Position numbers and translations under genes: made by a program | In this document: in pieces, positions 7,130 through 8,735 of the stretch | Layout of the letters: each line of letters opens with the position of its first letter | Position numbering within the stretch: position 1 is the first letter of the stretch | The notes under the pieces: generated by a model | Databases searched by the model: none | Seen by the model: only the letters and a program-made list of their open reading frames with translations | Told to the model about the DNA's origin: nothing | NCBI GenBank assembly: GCA_900765575.1 | Contig: CAAFRW010000017.1 | Span: forward strand, 1-8,735 | DNA: 8,735 bases | Direction of reading: 5' to 3' | Source of the DNA: Bacteroidaceae bacterium | GTDB lineage: Bacteria > Bacteroidota > Bacteroidia > Bacteroidales > Bacteroidaceae

Positions 7130-7145
7130 ATCGGGGCAATGGCAA

Positions 7146-7189
7146 GGGTGAAGCAAAGGCTCACCCCGGGAAGATAAAGGCTTTTGTTT
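7146..7189 (+). terminator. Possible terminator of rmuC
   Basis: GGGTGA (7146-7151) pairs with TCACCC (7161-7166) in a 6-bp stem, and T-rich CTTTTGTTT follows about 14 bases later. The distance between stem and T-rich stretch is too long for a textbook intrinsic terminator, so this is a weak call. The preceding nested palindrome may contribute. Confidence 0.3.
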
Positions 7190-7465
7190 ATAGCAATACA
7201 CTTGTTGCATTGTCCTGATGCGGGTCGTTTTATCCTGAAGAATTCGTACTCAGGGGTTAATAGGAGTAAAAGACATTATCAGCCCCTAAATAGTCTTAGT
7301 AGCAGAAGCAGTTGGTTTTCCTCTGATAAAGCAGTAGTGTAGGCTCTCACTCTTCACTCCTAACGAAGTAATAACTTCTTTCATTCCGCTACTATGAATA
7401 ATGCAGGTTAGCTCCTGAATTTGAGAAGCTAAAGTGGTTCTCATTTCCTGCACAGAAGCGATAAA

Positions 7466-7605
7466 TGTTCCTGATTTCTCTTGAAGAACACATTCAATTT
7501 GCTTGAAGAATTTTCCCGATTCTCTTTTGAAGAATGCTCCTGATTTTCCTGAAAGGATACTTCTGGTTTCCTTAAGAGAACACTTCCAATTTTCTTGGAA
7601 GGAAG
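7466..7605. repeat. Six degenerate tandem repeats of 22-24 bp
   Basis: Units begin near 7466, 7490, 7512, 7536, 7559 and 7582. Each has the pattern: short pyrimidine word (TTCCTGAT-like), T-rich centre, then a purine word (TTGAAGAA-like). Copies differ at many positions, so the array is old or under weak constraint. Unit length is not a multiple of three, which argues against a protein repeat. The last unit holds a perfect hairpin, CTTCCAA (7583-7589) / TTGGAAG (7595-7601), about 24 nt past the stop of the minus-strand gene, where it might help end that transcript. This is not a CRISPR array: there are no spacers and copies are not conserved. Confidence 0.6.
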
Positions 7606-7624
7606 CCCGTACATCCCAAGCGTT

Positions 7625-8095
7625 TTACATCTTTTTGAGCGTCTTCTTTGCTGCTTTATGCGCTGCCACCCAATCGGTATCCAGACTGAAAGGGGTAATG
7701 TATTCCGGGTCGGAAATAAACGACTGAGTAGTTTCCGTATCTTTGTCATCGAAAAGAGGATTTTCGAGACTGGCATTTATAAAGACAGTTATCACGTTTT
7801 TACGTTTGTCATCACTGGCCATAGCCATTTGCTTAAAGAAATCCGTCACAAACTCCTGCATGGCATAAGCCTGTTCGTCTAATATTTTAAATCCGGCTTG
7901 GTTGGATGCTTTCGACTTGTTTTTCATATAGTTGAGCTCCGTATAATAGAAATAACTGATTTTTGTATTGTAATCATTTCTATCCTCTGAGTTGACTACG
8001 GAAGTCGCTTTTTCCAGAATTGTATTAAATACTTCCTGGGCTTTTAAACAGGAAACCGATGAAAAGACCATCAGCATTAAAATCCATTTTTTCAT
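7625..8095 (-). CDS. Small predicted exported protein of unknown function, 156 aa
   Basis: I do not recognise a named family. Residues 1-20 look like a Sec signal peptide: MKK, a hydrophobic stretch (WILMLMVFSSV), then LKAQ with likely cleavage after Gln20 or Ala19, an ending common in Bacteroidetes. Cys16 sits in SSVSC, but position -3 is Ser rather than a Leu/Val/Ile, so lipoprotein processing is unlikely. The mature part (about 136 residues) is probably periplasmic and mainly helical up to about residue 110, then shows a distinctive segment, DTETTQSFISDPEYITPFS (118-136), and a Lys-rich end (KAAKKTLKKM). No catalytic motif is apparent. It stands alone, convergent with rmuC, behind a well-formed promoter that gives a leader of about 20 nt. 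The start is supported by the signal peptide beginning exactly there. Confidence 0.85.
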   Translation of the reverse strand: MKKWILMLMVFSSVSCLKAQEVFNTILEKATSVVNSEDRNDYNTKISYFYYTELNYMKNKSKASNQAGFKILDEQAYAMQEFVTDFFKQMAMASDDKRKNVITVFINASLENPLFDDKDTETTQSFISDPEYITPFSLDTDWVAAHKAAKKTLKKM

Positions 8096-8120
8096 AAACT
8101 ATATGTTTTTATATCTGACA

Positions 8121-8152
8121 CAAAGATACTTCATTCTATCGCAATGACCAAA
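8121..8152 (-). promoter_or_regulatory. Predicted promoter of the small exported-protein gene
   Basis: On the minus strand TATCTTTG (8128 down to 8121) fits the Bacteroides -7 box TAnnTTTG exactly, and TTTG (8152-8149) stands 20 bases upstream as a full -33 element. It is the best promoter match in the window. Transcription would start close to 8114, about 20 nt before the ATG. Confidence 0.75.
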
Positions 8153-8676
8153 TATTTCGACAAAATCTACACGCTATAGGGTACAAATAATTGCGATATA
8201 TTTAGTAACGAAAAAACAGAGGGTGTTGTTCGGAAGGTAAGAGTTTCATTTTGAAGGGGAATGTTTTAAAACGGCTTGGATTCAGGGGAAGTATAGCTTT
8301 CTAAGAATGTTTGTTCCGAGCGCGTCTTATACTAATCCTGCTTCTGAAAAAGGGCTGTTACGCACTTTTAATGCCCACAATGAATCGTTCTGATAAACAA
8401 TTCATCTTTGTGGAATTTCATTTTTGAAAAGAGGCACTCTCTGAATTCCGATAGGAAAGACATTGTGAGATTTCGAGATTTTGAAAAGGAACGGTTCTCA
8501 TTTTTTGAGAGCGATTTTACGGACCATATCGGGGCGTGTTGATGCTTGTAACAAAAATAACGAGGCTTTCCATTGCTAATGACTGGAAGTGTAAATTGCC
8601 TGAATTTTACCTGTCGAACACATCGTTTTTTTATGAATTTAATCAGCTAAAAAATGAAAAAAGCGATATATTAATA

Positions 8677-8710
8677 TCCTTGGCAGAGCCAAGGACTCCA
8701 TCCGGATGGA
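8677..8710. repeat. Two adjacent perfect inverted repeats
   Basis: TCCTTGGC (8677-8684) and GCCAAGGA (8688-8695) form a perfect 8-bp stem with a 3-base loop AGA. One base later TCCATCCGGATGGA (8697-8710) is a perfect 14-bp palindrome, followed by ATTGTTTTAA. On the + strand this could be a terminator; it could also be a regulatory site ahead of a gene beyond the right edge. Confidence 0.6.
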
Positions 8711-8735
8711 ATTGTTTTAAATATAATATATAAAT

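Larger units (their letters stand above)
7072..7624. other. Gene-free region between convergent rmuC and exported-protein genes
   Basis: No credible gene was seen. It starts with the nested palindrome (7077-7129), followed by a hairpin GGGTGA (7146-7151) / TCACCC (7161-7166) with a T-rich stretch a little later (CTTTTGTTT, 7181-7189), which may end rmuC transcription. The middle (about 7190-7440) shows only weak repeats, for instance GAAGT-AATA-ACTTC near 7365. The right part is filled by degenerate short tandem repeats (7466-7605). A minus-strand open frame across 7441-7776 is an artefact of those repeats and overlaps the real gene. Confidence 0.65.
8096..8735. other. Right-end region without a convincing gene
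   Basis: Apart from the promoter of the minus-strand gene (8121-8152) I see no firm gene. A 65-codon frame (8536-8733, +) has no recognisable motif, no -7 box upstream, and its last codons are made of two palindromes, so it is probably chance. Between 8375 and 8413, CCACAATGAAT and ATTCA/TTGTGG can form a hairpin with a 3-base bulge. Stretches resembling TTTTGAAAAGGAAC recur (near 8251, 8422 and 8480), loosely like the degenerate repeats at 7466-7605. The AT-rich last 20 bases may be the upstream region of a gene off the right edge. Confidence 0.55.

Noticed and set aside
7466..7605. Possible CRISPR array
   Set aside because: Units are contiguous and poorly conserved with no unique spacers, and no cas gene is present.
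7441..7776. 111-codon minus-strand frame with Ser/Asn/Glu-rich repeats
   Set aside because: It overlaps the exported-protein gene in another frame, and its repetitive part is produced by the degenerate DNA repeats, whose period is not a multiple of three.
8536..8733. 65-codon + strand frame at the right end
   Set aside because: It has no recognisable motif and no upstream -7 box, and its C-terminal codons coincide with two perfect palindromes. It is probably chance.

Overview
The window looks like an ordinary chromosomal stretch of a Bacteroidales bacterium (Bacteroides/Parabacteroides type). The support is threefold. Gene starts lack Shine-Dalgarno sequences and sit behind A-rich leaders. 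Exact matches to the Bacteroides -7 promoter box TAnnTTTG stand upstream of putA, of the rmuC unit and of the small secreted-protein gene. The protein types (cold-shock-domain protein with a charged N-terminal extension, PutA without a DNA-binding domain, small exported protein with an AQ-type signal peptide) are familiar in that order. The genus is inferred, not proven.

Layout from left to right. Bases 1-374 hold the 3' part of a cold-shock-domain gene (+), whose true start lies off the left edge; a perfect hairpin spans its stop codon. A gene-poor gap (375-730) carries two long inverted repeats of unknown origin. Bases 731-1555 (-) encode a short-chain dehydrogenase/reductase. A strong intrinsic terminator (1642-1695) separates it from the large putA gene (1717-5163, -), which encodes a bifunctional proline dehydrogenase / glutamate-semialdehyde dehydrogenase. 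PutA has a roughly 200-nt leader behind a good Bacteroides promoter. Divergent from it, a + strand promoter (about 5457-5464) reads through a 65-codon fragment (5497-5694), probably the broken N-terminus of a GNAT-type protein, into rmuC (5716-7071, +). Downstream of rmuC is an unusual nested palindrome (7077-7129). Further on lie six degenerate 22-24-bp repeats (7466-7605), just beyond the stop of a small predicted exported protein gene (7625-8095, -) that has its own well-formed promoter. The right end (8096-8735) has no convincing gene and finishes with two adjacent perfect inverted repeats.

The genes do not form one pathway. PutA oxidises proline to glutamate, the SDR is a stand-alone oxidoreductase of unknown substrate, RmuC is a membrane-anchored recombination-limiting protein, and the CSD protein probably binds RNA. 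I found no CRISPR array, tRNA, rRNA, transposase, phage gene or toxin-antitoxin pair, and no convincing evidence of a new multi-gene system. The points worth a second look are the non-coding palindromes and repeats and the broken gene ahead of rmuC.
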